A stretch of DNA of 64,000 bases from Yoonia litorea (GCF_900114675.1 NZ_FOZM01000001.1:1674001-1738000), one strand, 5' to 3'. Positions 18,420 to 28,406 are shown, counted from the stretch's first letter. Made by a program: numbers and translations. The notes: generated by a model not told the origin, from the letters alone.

Positions 18420-19292
18420 TTAGTTCGATCCAGTGTCAGACTTCAAGTAGTTGAAAAACTCGTTGTCTGGCGACAGCACCATCGTGGAATTACCAGGCTG
18501 CAACGACCGCTGATATGCTGTCATCGACCGGTAGAATTCAAAGAACTCCGGATCACGGCCAAAGGCGTCAGCGAAAATTTCGTTCCGCCGGGCGTCAGCC
18601 TCACCCTGAATAATCTGGCTTTCGCGCTGCGCTTCAGAAACGAGCTCAACCACGGTACGATCCGCTTGCGCACGAATGCGCTGCGCTGCTTCGTTACCAC
18701 GCGCCCGTTCGTCGGCTGCCTCGCGATCACGCTCAGCTTTCATCCGCTCGTAGGTTGCGTTCAGGTTTTCAGGCGGCAGGTCCGTCCGCTTCAAACGCAC
18801 GTCGATCACTTCGAGACCCAGCGCACGGGCTTCGGCAATCGCACTGTTCCGGATCCGCAGCATCAATGCAGCACGATCAGTCGACAGAATGTCGTTAGAG
18901 GACACCGAACCAAGCACCTCGCGGGTTTCAGCACGCAAGATGGAGTCGAGACGGCGGGCGGCCGCTTCTTCACCACCGGCACCAACCGCTTGGCGGAACT
19001 GCTCTACGTCAGAAATCCGGTAGCGTGCGAAAGCGTCGACGACCAAACGACGGTCGTCAGACGGTGTCACTTCGATTGGGTCGAGGTCACGGCTCAGGAT
19101 GCGGTCGTCATAGCGAACGACTTCCTGAATGAGCGGGATCTTGAAGCCCAAACCCGGTTCTTCCTGCACTTTCACGATCTGACCGAACTGCAGGACCAAA
19201 GCCTTTTCACGTTCGTCAACGATGAACACTGCAGACAGCGCGCCAATCACAACAACCGCAATGGCGGGCAAGAGAAATGCTGATTTACGCAT
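18420..19292 (-). CDS. hflC: HflC, SPFH-domain partner of HflK
   Basis: 290 residues: an N-terminal inner-membrane anchor (about 5-26, FLLPAIAVVVIGALSAVFIV), then an SPFH/band-7 domain opening DEREKALVLQFGQIVKV, and a C-terminal coiled coil (ERMKAERDREAADERARGNEA). HflC and HflK form the large periplasmic cage that surrounds the FtsH protease and regulates membrane-protein turnover. Its ATG shares one base with the hflK stop (TAATG), so the two are translationally coupled and made in similar amounts, as the alternating ring requires. Confidence 0.96.
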   Translation of the reverse strand: MRKSAFLLPAIAVVVIGALSAVFIVDEREKALVLQFGQIVKVQEEPGLGFKIPLIQEVVRYDDRILSRDLDPIEVTPSDDRRLVVDAFARYRISDVEQFRQAVGAGGEEAAARRLDSILRAETREVLGSVSSNDILSTDRAALMLRIRNSAIAEARALGLEVIDVRLKRTDLPPENLNATYERMKAERDREAADERARGNEAAQRIRAQADRTVVELVSEAQRESQIIQGEADARRNEIFADAFGRDPEFFEFYRSMTAYQRSLQPGNSTMVLSPDNEFFNYLKSDTGSN

Positions 19293-20437
19293 TAGTTTGT
19301 CCCTCCGGCTGTATTGCGACGCAATTCATTGAGCGGCAGATAAGGCACGACGCCTTGACCATTTCCGTTTCCTTCATCAAGCAAAATGATATCGACACCG
19401 CCGAGAACACTTTCCATCGTCTCAAGATAAAGACGCTTTCGCGTCACTTCAGGTGCCTGAGTATATTCGTCGAGCACGGCAACAAAGCGGCTTGCCTCAC
19501 CTTCAGCTTCGTTGACCACGCGGGCACGATACGCTTCGGCCTGTTCGAGGATTTGTGCTGCTTCACCGCGTGCTTCTGCTACGACTTGGTTCGCGTAGGC
19601 ATCAGCGACGTTCTGAACACGGTCCCGTTCCTGTTCGGCATCCTGAACCGCGCGGAAAGACGCAATAACTGGCTCAGGCGGGTCAGCTTTGTCAAAGTTC
19701 ACACGAATGATCGAAACGCCTGAATCGTAGCTATCCAAGGTCGTTTGGATCAGATCACGCAAGCGATCAGCAATCGCACCACGGTCACGGTTCAGGATCG
19801 GGGCGAGTTCGGACTGCGAAATAATCTCACGCATAGCCGACTCCGCAACCGCTTCGATGGTTGCTGGCGGGTTGGCTAGGTTGAAGAGATATTCTTCAGG
19901 GTTGTTGATGTTCCAGACAACCTGGAAGTCGATGTCGACGATGTTTTCGTCACCCGTCAGCATCAAACCCGCGTCCATGCCAGAGCGGCTGGTACCGATG
20001 TCGATGTTCCGTTCCGTTGTGACCGCAAGAACCTCGCGCGTCACCACTGGCCATGGTGCGAAGTTCAGACCCGGCTCACCAACTTCGAGAAAGTCACCGA
20101 GGAACAATTCAACAGAGCGTTCTTCTGGACGGACCGTGTAAAAAGACGCGAAAAGCCAAAGGGCGATCGCACCGATGATGCCTAAGCCGACTGTACCGCG
20201 GGTCAGCTTCGGGCCTTCTCCGCCGCCACCGCCGCCGGTCCGGCGCTGGCCATCTCCGCCACCGCCCATGAGGACGCGCAGTTGCTCGCGCCCCTTGTTC
20301 ACAAGATCATCAATTTCGGGAATATTCGGGCCGTTGTTGTCAGGCTTCCGACCGCCGTTGCCGCGATCATCGTCGCGCCCGCCGCCAGAGCCTCTATTTC
20401 CACCGCCGCCCCAAGGGCCACCAGTATTTCCTGCCAT
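19292..20437 (-). CDS. hflK: HflK, SPFH-domain partner of HflC
   Basis: 381 residues. The first 75 are Gly/Asn/Arg/Asp-rich (GGPWGGGGNRGSGGGRDDDR), the usual disordered cytoplasmic tail of HflK. A membrane helix follows at about 83-100 (TVGLGIIGAIALWLFASFY), then the SPFH domain (TVRPEERSVELFLGDFLEV) and a helical region ending near GVVPYLPLNELRR, the conserved HflK C-terminus. With HflC it controls FtsH at the inner membrane. It lies 77 bases downstream of gor in a shared direction. Confidence 0.96.
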   Translation of the reverse strand: MAGNTGGPWGGGGNRGSGGGRDDDRGNGGRKPDNNGPNIPEIDDLVNKGREQLRVLMGGGGDGQRRTGGGGGGEGPKLTRGTVGLGIIGAIALWLFASFYTVRPEERSVELFLGDFLEVGEPGLNFAPWPVVTREVLAVTTERNIDIGTSRSGMDAGLMLTGDENIVDIDFQVVWNINNPEEYLFNLANPPATIEAVAESAMREIISQSELAPILNRDRGAIADRLRDLIQTTLDSYDSGVSIIRVNFDKADPPEPVIASFRAVQDAEQERDRVQNVADAYANQVVAEARGEAAQILEQAEAYRARVVNEAEGEASRFVAVLDEYTQAPEVTRKRLYLETMESVLGGVDIILLDEGNGNGQGVVPYLPLNELRRNTAGGTN

Positions 20438-20514
20438 CGTTTTCCAAGCTTCCTTTCAGCGTCGTCCGGGCTTCCCGGACACTCCCTAGGCATGTGTGCC
20501 TTGTTTATGCGAAT

Positions 20515-21951
20515 TCAAGCTGTTCGCACGGGTTCCTTCATTGTCACCAATTCTTCGGCCATCGTGGGGTGAACCGCAACCGTCCGGTCAAAGTCTTCCT
20601 TTGTCGCTCCCATCTTTACTGCGATACCGGCAAGCTGGATCATTTCGCCAGCATGGTCTGCGACGATGTGACAGCCAAGAACCTTGCGTGTCTCGACACT
20701 GACCACCAATTTCATCAAGACCCGGTCTTCGCGACCTGCAAATGCATGGTTCATTGGTTTGAACGAGGTGCAATAGATTTCCACCGGTTCCTTATCGCGG
20801 GCTTCCTCTTCGGTCATGCCCACCGTGCCAAGCTCAGGTTGCGTGAACACAGCGGACGGGATCAATTCGTGATCGACGGGCGTCGGATTACCTTTGAAGA
20901 CTGTCTCAACAAAGGCCATCCCTTCGCGTATAGCGACCGGCGTGAGCTGCACACGGTTTGTCACATCTCCGATAGCATAGACCGATGGCACGTTCGTCTG
21001 GCTGTATTCATCCACGACAACCTCGCCACGGCGTCCAACTTTGATGCCGGCGTCTTCCAGTCCAAGGTCATCAGTATTGGGGGTTCGGCCAGTCGCGAAC
21101 AGCACCTGATCAAAGATCTTGGTGGTCCCGTTGGTCGCCTTCACCCAGATGCCACCGCTTTGTTTGCCGCGCGGCATGGAGACTGGCTTGCCTTCTTCCA
21201 TCGGGACGCCCTGCTCTTCTCCCTCATGATCCTTGTCAGTGGCGGCCCGCATTTCGACGATATTTGTTCCCAGATGCAGGTCGATGCCTTTGACCCGCAT
21301 CCCTTCGGCCACGAGGCCGCGGGCTTCGTCGTCGAAGCCGCGCAGGATTTGTGCGCCACGGTAGTATTGCGTCACCTCCACGCCGAGACCGTTCAGAATC
21401 CCCGCAAATTCCGAGGCGATGTAACCTCCGCCGATGATCAGGATCGACTTCGGCATCTCCTTGAGGAGAAAAATATCGTTCGAAGTGATCCCCAGGTCCG
21501 CATTCGGCAGATCCGGCAGTGAGGGGCGACCGCCCGTGGCAATCAGAATGTGCTTGGCCGTGATTTCCTCACCTGTCGAAAGGGTGACTGTGTGAGGATC
21601 TTTCAGCCGCGCACGCGCGTCGAATATCTCTACGTCCGATCCATCGAGAAGACGCCTGTAAACACCTTCGAGACGATCAAGTTCCTCATGCAAATGGTCG
21701 CGGAATTTTGGCCAGTGAAAGTCGCCGTCTTCAATATCCCAGCCATAGGCGCGTGCGCCCTCGAACATCTCCGCATAGTTTGACGCAAATACCATCAGCT
21801 TTTTAGGCACGCACCCGCGGATAACGCAGGTCCCACCCATCCGATATTCTTCCGCCAGCGCCACCTTTGCACCAGCCGATGATGCAACCCGCGCTGCGCG
21901 CACACCACCAGAGCCGCCTCCGATCACGAAAAGGTCGTAGTCAAATGTCAT
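20515..21951 (-). CDS. gor: Glutathione-disulfide reductase
   Basis: 478 residues. The FAD-binding start YDLFVIGGGSGGVRAAR and redox-active Cys42/Cys47 in GGTCVIRGCVPKKLM are the glutathione-reductase form of the disulfide centre. The NAD(P)H-binding fold is at about 175 (SILIIGGGYIASEFAGIL). The C-terminal HPTMAEELVTM supplies the catalytic His-Glu pair of the partner subunit. It reduces GSSG to GSH with NADPH in the cytoplasm. An insertion of acidic and Lys-rich residues near 250-270 (DKDHEGEEQGVPMEEGK) is longer than in E. coli Gor. The gene follows rpiA by 39 bases. Confidence 0.96.
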   Translation of the reverse strand: MTFDYDLFVIGGGSGGVRAARVASSAGAKVALAEEYRMGGTCVIRGCVPKKLMVFASNYAEMFEGARAYGWDIEDGDFHWPKFRDHLHEELDRLEGVYRRLLDGSDVEIFDARARLKDPHTVTLSTGEEITAKHILIATGGRPSLPDLPNADLGITSNDIFLLKEMPKSILIIGGGYIASEFAGILNGLGVEVTQYYRGAQILRGFDDEARGLVAEGMRVKGIDLHLGTNIVEMRAATDKDHEGEEQGVPMEEGKPVSMPRGKQSGGIWVKATNGTTKIFDQVLFATGRTPNTDDLGLEDAGIKVGRRGEVVVDEYSQTNVPSVYAIGDVTNRVQLTPVAIREGMAFVETVFKGNPTPVDHELIPSAVFTQPELGTVGMTEEEARDKEPVEIYCTSFKPMNHAFAGREDRVLMKLVVSVETRKVLGCHIVADHAGEMIQLAGIAVKMGATKEDFDRTVAVHPTMAEELVTMKEPVRTA

Positions 21952-21990
21952 TCTTTTGCTCCGGTTCGTTTTGTATTGATGGACGACGGA

Positions 21991-22779
21991 TCAGTCGGCC
22001 ACGTCCGTGAATATATTGTCGTCATCACGCACGTCGTAATGAAGGATTTCTGCGCTGTTGGTGCTGAGGTCGCGCACGGTCACCTTACCATCACCATGAC
22101 CGACGATCGCCATGTCACAGATGTCTATGAACAGGCCGTTTTCAACCACGCCCGGGATTTGGTTCAGCACCAAACCCAATTGCCGCGGCGCACCGATGTG
22201 ACGCAGATGTAAGTCGAGGATGAAATTGCCTTCGTCCGTCACAAAGGGTTCATCGCCCTGCATCCGCAAGGTGATCTCGCGGCCCAGAACGTCCATGCTA
22301 TTCAACATTTCGCTGATAAGATTTTTCGTCACCGCAACGCCGAACGGCACGACTTCGACAGGGAGCGGGAATTTTCCCAGGTCAGCGACGCTCTTGCTGG
22401 CATCGGCGATGACGATCATCCGTTCACTGGCGGTCGCGACGATCTTTTCCCGCAAGAGCGCCCCTCCACCGCCCTTGATCAGTGCGAGGCTTTCATCGAC
22501 CTCATCAGCGCCGTCGACGGTCAGATCCAGCCATTTTACTTCTTCTAGGGCAACTGTCTTCAGGCCGATCTGTTGGGCAAGCATGGCAGTCTCTTTGGAT
22601 GTGGCAACGCAGGTGACATCCAGCCCTTCCTCGCGGACCAGCTCCCCAACACACTGCGCAAACCACGCGGCTGTTGATCCGGTCCCAAGACCGACCTTCA
22701 TGCCGGATTCCAGATACTCGGTCGCCTGTTTTGCTGCGACAAATTTTGCTCTGTCGATGGGGGTCAGTTCACCACTCAT
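21991..22779 (-). CDS. rpiA: Ribose-5-phosphate isomerase A
   Basis: 262 residues. The substrate-binding start is SGMKVGLGTGSTAAWFAQ; DLTVDGADEVDE and KGGGGALLREKIVA carry the catalytic Asp, Glu and Lys of RpiA. It interconverts ribulose-5-phosphate and ribose-5-phosphate in the non-oxidative pentose phosphate pathway. It is the first gene of the rpiA-gor-hflKC run, which links NADPH and thiol metabolism in one neighbourhood. A long divergent promoter region (about 190 bases) separates it from the serine dehydratase gene. Confidence 0.97.
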   Translation of the reverse strand: MSGELTPIDRAKFVAAKQATEYLESGMKVGLGTGSTAAWFAQCVGELVREEGLDVTCVATSKETAMLAQQIGLKTVALEEVKWLDLTVDGADEVDESLALIKGGGGALLREKIVATASERMIVIADASKSVADLGKFPLPVEVVPFGVAVTKNLISEMLNSMDVLGREITLRMQGDEPFVTDEGNFILDLHLRHIGAPRQLGLVLNQIPGVVENGLFIDICDMAIVGHGDGKVTVRDLSTNSAEILHYDVRDDDNIFTDVAD

Positions 22780-22967
22780 AGTCCGCTCCGCAGCCCTCTC
22801 GATGGACTTATAACAGCTTCCAGGCGAGGCGCGAGGGCGGATCGTTGTCGTGCGCGCTGCATCTGGAGTGACATTTACCGTGAGATTGGTCGTATTTGGT
22901 GGATGGTGTCATGGGGATTCCGGCTAGCGTGCAGCCAAACCCATCGCAGAAGGGCAGGAAACGCAGC

Positions 22968-24341
22968 ATGTTCCTTTCAGTATTCGACATGTTCAAGATT
23001 GGTGTCGGTCCCTCTTCATCGCACACAATTGGACCGATGGTGGCTGCGGCCCGTTTCTTAGACCACTTGCGGGCGCAGCCCTTTCAGGTCGCAGGGGTCC
23101 GGGCGTCTTTGCACGGTAGCCTGGCGTTTACAGGTGTCGGGCACGCCACTGATCGCGCTGTGATCCTCGGCCTCGCTGGCTTCAGGGCCGATGACTATGA
23201 TGCAGAACGCGCAGAAAGCGAGTTGCAAAGGATTAAGAACGAAAAAACAGTTTCCCCCGACGGTCTGGGTAGACTTCAATTCGATCCAAAAGATCATTTG
23301 GTTTTCGATTACGGGCCGGCTTTGCCCGGACATGCCAACGGTTTGATCCTGCGCGGGACAGATGCACAAGGCGACATCATCACCGAGGTGACCTACTATT
23401 CGATTGGTGGCGGCTTTGTGCTGACGGAGGCCGAACTCGCTGCTGGCAAAGATCAGGACACCGGCCACCCTGTGCCCTTTCCTTTCAAGAGCGCTGATGA
23501 GATGATCTCCATGGCAGCGTCATCGGGCAAAACCATCGCAGAGATGAAAAAGGCCAATGAGTTATCGCGGATGCCTGGCGCAGATCTTGAGAAAGGCTTG
23601 GCGCGCATCTGGGATGTGATGAACGCCTGCATCGAACGCGGTTTGACCAACGAGGGCATTCTGCCTGGCGGCCTGAAAGTCAGACGCCGCGCGAAGGGGA
23701 TCTACGACGCACTGCTGGCCGAGCGCGGTATGAACCTCACCGCGCCGCATACGATCAACGACTACATGTCGACCTACGCCATGGCGGTGAACGAAGAAAA
23801 CGCAGCCGGCGGGCAGGTTGTGACAGCCCCGACGAACGGGGCCGCCGGCGTAATACCCGCAACAATCCGCTATTGGCTCGATCACGTTCCGGGCGCGTCT
23901 GCGTCTCGCGTGCCTGAATTTCTTCTCACGGCAGCGGCAATTGGTGGTTTGATCAAGTTCAACGCCTCAATTTCAGGTGCTGAATGTGGGTGTCAGGCAG
24001 AAGTTGGCAGCGCGTCCGCGATGGCTGCAGCTGGCTTGGCAGCCGTGTTGGGCGGCACCCCGGAACAGATTGAAAATGCCGCGGAGATTGCGCTGGAGCA
24101 TCATCTGGGCATGACCTGTGATCCTGTGAAAGGATTGGTTCAGGTCCCATGTATCGAGCGAAACGGATTGGGGGCCATCAAAGCTGTTTCTGCAGCCTCT
24201 TTGGCGATGCGTGGAGACGGTCAACATCTGGTGTCGTTGGATGTTGCAATCGAGACGATGCGACAAACAGGTGTCGATATGAGCGAGAAATACAAAGAGA
24301 CAGCTTTGGGCGGCCTTGCGGTGAATGTTCCCAACTGCTGA
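22968..24341 (+). CDS. sdaA: L-serine ammonia-lyase, iron-sulfur type
   Basis: 457 residues from the ATG preceded by CAGGAAA, giving the standard start [20 protein letters not shown]; an in-frame ATG at 22896 adds 24 residues without homology. It is the single-chain form with both the N-terminal beta domain and the C-terminal alpha domain. The 4Fe-4S cluster ligands are in [12 protein letters not shown] and [19 protein letters not shown]. It deaminates L-serine to pyruvate. No glycine riboswitch or tandem aptamer was recognised in the 190-base leader. Confidence 0.95.
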   Translation: MFLSVFDMFKIGVGPSSSHTIGPMVAAARFLDHLRAQPFQVAGVRASLHGSLAFTGVGHATDRAVILGLAGFRADDYDAERAESELQRIKNEKTVSPDGLGRLQFDPKDHLVFDYGPALPGHANGLILRGTDAQGDIITEVTYYSIGGGFVLTEAELAAGKDQDTGHPVPFPFKSADEMISMAASSGKTIAEMKKANELSRMPGADLEKGLARIWDVMNACIERGLTNEGILPGGLKVRRRAKGIYDALLAERGMNLTAPHTINDYMSTYAMAVNEENAAGGQVVTAPTNGAAGVIPATIRYWLDHVPGASASRVPEFLLTAAAIGGLIKFNASISGAECGCQAEVGSASAMAAAGLAAVLGGTPEQIENAAEIALEHHLGMTCDPVKGLVQVPCIERNGLGAIKAVSAASLAMRGDGQHLVSLDVAIETMRQTGVDMSEKYKETALGGLAVNVPNC

Positions 24342-24445
24342 AACGCGCCGGAAGAGCATAAGGCTTAAATGCACAGCAGCCGGATCTGATCCGCGATACC
24401 GCGGAATGTGTTGAGGCAGTTCGCCTACCACTGTAGTTTCGCGCT

Positions 24446-25357
24446 ATGACAACAGACCGTCCTTTCCTCGGCGTTATGCTGATGCTCGCCTTCTGTGTGC
24501 TGGCACCCATCGGTGACAGCATCGCCAAGTTGCTGGGCGGAGCCGTGGCGGTCGCGGTACTGGTCGCTTTCCGCTTTGGTATTCAGGCAATGTTGCTTTT
24601 GCCGCTTGTCATTATTGGTGGACAGGGACTGCGCCTGCCTCAAGGCACGCTTGGCTGGACGATCCTGCGCACGCTTCTGCATATAGCGGGTATCGCCATG
24701 ATGTTCACGGCACTGCGCTATCTGCCACTTGCGGACGCCATTGCGATCGCTTTCGTTATGCCGTTTATCATGTTGCTTTTGGGGCATTTTGTGATGGGCG
24801 AGGAAGTCGGCTGGCATCGACTTTGGGCCTGTGTCATCGGTTTTATCGGTACGCTTCTTGTAATCCAGCCAAACTTCATCGAGGTCGGTTATCCAGCTCT
24901 TTATCCCCTGGGCGTTGCTGTCATTTTTGCGCTTTTCATGATGGTGACACGCAAGATCGCCAGAGCGATGGATCCCATCAAGCTACAGGCCATCAGCGGG
25001 ATACAAGCTTCCATCGTTCTTGGCGTGGGATTGGTTCTTTTTCCCGAATTGCAAGGTGATCTTGGGTTTAGCTTATCTGCGGAAACCTGGATTTTGATTG
25101 GCGCAATGGGAGTCCTTGGTACGTTCGCGCATCTCTTCATGACGTGGAGCCTGCGTTTCGCACCTGCCTCGACCTTGGCGCCTATGCAATACTTGGAAAT
25201 TCCGTTCGGCACGATCATCGGCTGGCTGATCTTTTCGGAGCTACCAAACGGTTTGGCCGCAATCGGTATCTGCATCACGATAGCCGCGGGCCTCTATATT
25301 ATCCTTCGCGAGCAACGGTTGTCACGGCAGCCGCCAATTGCGCCAGAGGGAGTGTGA
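24446..25357 (+). CDS. DMT-superfamily (EamA) transporter
   Basis: 303 residues with about ten hydrophobic helices forming two EamA repeats (first repeat about 10-140, second about 150-290 from LYPLGVAVIFALFMMVTRK). Typical EamA features are the aromatic/Pro pairs near FMTWSLRFAPASTLAPMQYLEIPFGTIIGWLIFSE at the start of helices 8-9. Such proteins export amino acids or other small metabolites across the inner membrane; the substrate cannot be inferred. Its last 59 bases overlap the convergent thiamine diphosphokinase gene. Confidence 0.88.
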   Translation: MTTDRPFLGVMLMLAFCVLAPIGDSIAKLLGGAVAVAVLVAFRFGIQAMLLLPLVIIGGQGLRLPQGTLGWTILRTLLHIAGIAMMFTALRYLPLADAIAIAFVMPFIMLLLGHFVMGEEVGWHRLWACVIGFIGTLLVIQPNFIEVGYPALYPLGVAVIFALFMMVTRKIARAMDPIKLQAISGIQASIVLGVGLVLFPELQGDLGFSLSAETWILIGAMGVLGTFAHLFMTWSLRFAPASTLAPMQYLEIPFGTIIGWLIFSELPNGLAAIGICITIAAGLYIILREQRLSRQPPIAPEGV

Positions 25358-25970
25358 CCAGAACAGGTGCACTGCTGGTCAGAACCACTTTGCCCCCCAC
25401 CGCCTCATTCGATGGGCTGCTAAATCCACCCATCGCCATCGCGCGTGACTCAAACGGCCATTGAACGCCGCTGAGTGTCACCGCATCGACCGGCGCGACT
25501 GGCATGACTGAGATCCGCGTCTTCTGAGGCAGGTCGATCGCAACCGTCCCTGCACGAGCCAAGAAAGACGCATCATCCTGATCGACCAAAATGACGGGCC
25601 GCTCGGAAAGCCGCAGCATCACGTCGAGAACCGCCAGAGTGTGGTCAAGTCGCCCGCCGGTAAATCCGAGTGCAAAGACATAGGGCGCGTCAACGCGGCT
25701 CAGCGCCTTCTCAAAGTCTGTCGAGGATTGCTCAGCCACTTGGAAAATCTGCTCAGAAAAAGCCACGCGCGCCTCATCCGAAATGCTATCAAGGTCGCCA
25801 ATCACGCGTTCTGGCAGAATGCCTTTCGACAGCAGAAAATCAGCGCCTGAATCCACCGCAACGAAGGACTTTGCGTATGCCGAAACGGCAGAGAAAGCGG
25901 CCTTGGAAATTCTTGCACCACCTACGAGGCAAATTGGTCTATCATTTGAAACAATTGATTGGAACGGCAC
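25299..25970 (-). CDS. thiN: Thiamine diphosphokinase
   Basis: 223 residues with the TPK catalytic motifs VDSGADFL, PERVIGDLDSIS, SSTDFEKAL and GFTGGRLDHTLA in order; the Asp residues bind Mg-ATP and thiamine. It transfers pyrophosphate from ATP to thiamine, giving thiamine diphosphate for use by cofactor-requiring enzymes. The start is a GTG with only a weak upstream purine run. The 3' end overlaps the DMT transporter gene by 59 bases, so both reading frames are constrained there. No TPP riboswitch was seen upstream. Confidence 0.92.
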   Translation of the reverse strand: MPFQSIVSNDRPICLVGGARISKAAFSAVSAYAKSFVAVDSGADFLLSKGILPERVIGDLDSISDEARVAFSEQIFQVAEQSSTDFEKALSRVDAPYVFALGFTGGRLDHTLAVLDVMLRLSERPVILVDQDDASFLARAGTVAIDLPQKTRISVMPVAPVDAVTLSGVQWPFESRAMAMGGFSSPSNEAVGGKVVLTSSAPVLVTLPLAQLAAAVTTVAREG

Positions 25971-26107
25971 CTATTAGACCTCGATTCACAAACATTCCCC
26001 AAAAGGGTCACAAAATGATCCTGAATGTAACCTGTTATTGGTTTGGTGTGAAAACCTAACAGACCGGGCCGAAACGTGGCCGCTCACAGCAAGGAAAGCG
26101 ATATCTC

Positions 26108-28114
26108 ATGAGCGAGCAAAACAAAATCCTCGACGTTACCTATGGCAAATTCTCGTGCCGACTTGAGGGATTTGATGATGCGGTGGAGACGATGAAGGCT
26201 GTGGTCACCTATTTCCATGACCTTGCCGGTCATGACAGCTTTCTTGAAGTTGCGCCCGGCCTTCCGGATATGGAAACGCTCGCCAGGTTGGCACAAGCCC
26301 AATCTGGCGGACAGGTCACTGCCGAACCGCTTGACGGCGGTGTCAGCCTGACACGAACCGAGCAGCTCGCTGACGATGTTTCCGAAGACGGAGCTGAAAC
26401 CGAGGCTGAAGACGACGTGTCAGCAAATGAGGCGGAGGTTGAAGCTGAAGCCCCGGCAGACGAAGGCATGATCAATGCGTTTGTCGAGGCCGAAGAAGAC
26501 GCCGCCGTTGATGATGGGCTTGCTGATGAGGCAGATGAAGTTGCTGCAAATGACTTCGCTTCAAACGAGACAGATGAAGACAACAACGAGACGGCGACAG
26601 ACGTACACTCTGAGCCAGAGGAAGAAGCAATCGAAGAAACTGCAGAAGAAGCGCCTGCCGATGACGATAGCTTTGAAAGCCGCCTGAACCGCATCCGTGC
26701 AGCGGTCAGCCAAGGAAACGAGGTTGAGGCCACCGCAGATTCTGAGAGTGCCGATGAGGTGAAGGCAGAAGAAGAAACCGCCGCGAAAACCAGCGCTACG
26801 GTCTCCGACTTCCGCCCCGGAAATCCTCTCGCACAGAGACTCGCACGGCTGGCACAGCGCAAGTCTGAAGTCATGATGGCCGAAGACCGGAAGATAACAC
26901 CGCTGTCACAAGACAAGGACGACACAGGATTTGATGTCGCGGCCGAGGAAGACGGGGCCGACCATTTACAAAGCGAAGACGCTGCCGCTTCTGACGACGT
27001 AGCGCCGCAATCTGAACCTGTAGAAGAACATGAATTTGACGCCGACATAGAGTTGGCCGAGGAAGAAGAGCTCGCGGAAGACGCCACAGCAGATGACGCT
27101 TGGGCTGCTGCTGACGAGGCGGACGTCGAAACGTCTTATGATGAATCTTCATCCGACGACATTGATGTAGGCGAAACAACAAGCGAAGACACGGGTTTCG
27201 ACGCACAGGATGAAGAGGCTGTCGAAGACGATCTTGATGACGAAGCCGATACTGACAAAGCCGATACAGACGATCGCCCTACTTCGCAGATCGACCGGCC
27301 TCTGTTGTTGACGACCCCGCAGCGCCCAATGGCGGATGATGCGAGCATCAACGATGACGATGATTTCGATCTTTCAGCCGAGCTGGCGGAGATTGAAAAA
27401 GAAATTGCAGCACGCCCACGCAATGAAATGACCCGCCACGGGCTGCCGCGCCGTGTCGAAGATGCGATGAGCCGCATTTTCACAGAAACGAACCAGCAAC
27501 TTGATTCACCCGAAGGCCGTCGCCATCGCGACGCCCTCGCCCAGCTCAAAGCTGCCGTTGCAGCAACCGAAGCTGCGAAACAACTGGGTGAAAGCAACCG
27601 GTCCCGTGACGCAGGTGAGACCTTCCGCGATGATCTGGGCGCTTTGGACGCAGAGAACCGTCAGAAGCGCGATGGTCTGCCGCCTCTGAAACTGGTGACA
27701 ACGGTAGAAGGAACAGCAGACGGTGAGGCATCCAAGCCTCGCGAAACGTCAAAGCCGCTCGACATTGCCGCCCAGCGCCTGCGCGAGATTGCAGCCACAA
27801 AGGACAGCGACGAGGACACGCCCGCTCCCGGTGGCTTCGCAGCATTTCTCGAAAAACAGGGTGTCAGCGATCTGGGCGACAAGCTTGAGGCGGCGGCGGC
27901 CTATCTGGCATTTGTCGAGAATGATCCTGATTTCACCCGCCCTCAGTTGATGCGTCTCGTTCAGTCTGCATCACGTGAGGAAATCAGCCGCGAAGATGGA
28001 CTGCGCAGTTTCGGGCGGCTACTCCGCATGGGACGGTTTGCAAAGATGAACAACGGGCGGTTCAAGGTTGATGACAATACCCCGTTCCGTCCGCGCAAGT
28101 CGCGTTTGGCCTAA
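26108..28114 (+). CDS. Large highly acidic protein with conserved ends, function unknown
   Basis: 668 residues. Residues 1-90 (ILDVTYGKFSCRLEGFDDAVETMKAVVTYFHDLAG) and the last 100 (GGFAAFLEKQGVSDLGDKLEAAAAYLAFVEND, then RSFGRLLRMGRFAKMNNGRFKV) look folded. The middle, about 100-500, is a Glu/Asp/Ala-rich low-complexity stretch with repeated EEAEAED-type runs, almost certainly disordered. There is no signal peptide or membrane segment. I believe proteins of this architecture are common in Rhodobacteraceae without an assigned role. AAGGAAAG lies ahead of the ATG and a strong terminator follows, so it is a single-gene unit. Confidence 0.7.
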   Translation: MSEQNKILDVTYGKFSCRLEGFDDAVETMKAVVTYFHDLAGHDSFLEVAPGLPDMETLARLAQAQSGGQVTAEPLDGGVSLTRTEQLADDVSEDGAETEAEDDVSANEAEVEAEAPADEGMINAFVEAEEDAAVDDGLADEADEVAANDFASNETDEDNNETATDVHSEPEEEAIEETAEEAPADDDSFESRLNRIRAAVSQGNEVEATADSESADEVKAEEETAAKTSATVSDFRPGNPLAQRLARLAQRKSEVMMAEDRKITPLSQDKDDTGFDVAAEEDGADHLQSEDAAASDDVAPQSEPVEEHEFDADIELAEEEELAEDATADDAWAAADEADVETSYDESSSDDIDVGETTSEDTGFDAQDEEAVEDDLDDEADTDKADTDDRPTSQIDRPLLLTTPQRPMADDASINDDDDFDLSAELAEIEKEIAARPRNEMTRHGLPRRVEDAMSRIFTETNQQLDSPEGRRHRDALAQLKAAVAATEAAKQLGESNRSRDAGETFRDDLGALDAENRQKRDGLPPLKLVTTVEGTADGEASKPRETSKPLDIAAQRLREIAATKDSDEDTPAPGGFAAFLEKQGVSDLGDKLEAAAAYLAFVENDPDFTRPQLMRLVQSASREEISREDGLRSFGRLLRMGRFAKMNNGRFKVDDNTPFRPRKSRLA

Positions 28115-28142
28115 GTAAGGGTCGGAGTGCTAAGAAATGAAA

Positions 28143-28166
28143 GGCGGGCCAAGTGCCCGCCTTTTT
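28143..28166 (+). terminator. Rho-independent terminator after the acidic-protein gene
   Basis: GGCGGGC (28143-28149) and GCCCGCC (28155-28161) form a perfect seven-base stem with a five-base loop, followed by TTTTT. It lies 28 bases past the stop and may also slow transcription arriving from the DUF2842 gene. Confidence 0.9.
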
Positions 28167-28168
28167 CA

Positions 28169-28399
28169 CTATCGCCCGCTTTGATCTGGGTCGGGTTGTC
28201 CAATCCCCTTGAACACCCATTTTAGCGGAAAGGCCCAGCCGATCCCCAGCAAGATATAAACGACAAACTCAACTGGCCACGGAAACCGGATCTGGTTGTT
28301 CATCATGCCGCTCATGATACCTGCGGCGAATATAATGTAGATTGGCAACCCAATCACCAGGATAAAAAGCGCCAGTCTTTTCCGTGCCTTGTAAGTCAT
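28169..28399 (-). CDS. DUF2842 small membrane protein
   Basis: 76 residues with two hydrophobic helices (about 9-30 LALFILVIGLPIYIIFAAGIMSG and 42-62 VEFVVYILLGIGWAFPLKWVF) ending in the pattern GIGWAFPLKWVFKGIG that I associate with DUF2842. Probably an inner-membrane protein of unknown role. It starts 7 bases after the purA stop and is likely co-transcribed with it. Confidence 0.8.
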   Translation of the reverse strand: MTYKARKRLALFILVIGLPIYIIFAAGIMSGMMNNQIRFPWPVEFVVYILLGIGWAFPLKWVFKGIGQPDPDQSGR

Positions 28400-28406
28400 T
28401 TTTCCT

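Noticed and set aside
18336-20489. Long forward-strand frames opposite hflC and hflK
   Set aside because: The minus-strand frames encode unmistakable HflC and HflK; the forward frames have no family features.
22780-22967. Glycine riboswitch ahead of sdaA
   Set aside because: No tandem aptamer pattern was seen; the region is a divergent promoter spacer.
26230-27087. Ser/Ala-rich antisense frame in the acidic-protein gene
   Set aside because: Complement of Glu/Asp/Ala-coding runs; low complexity only.
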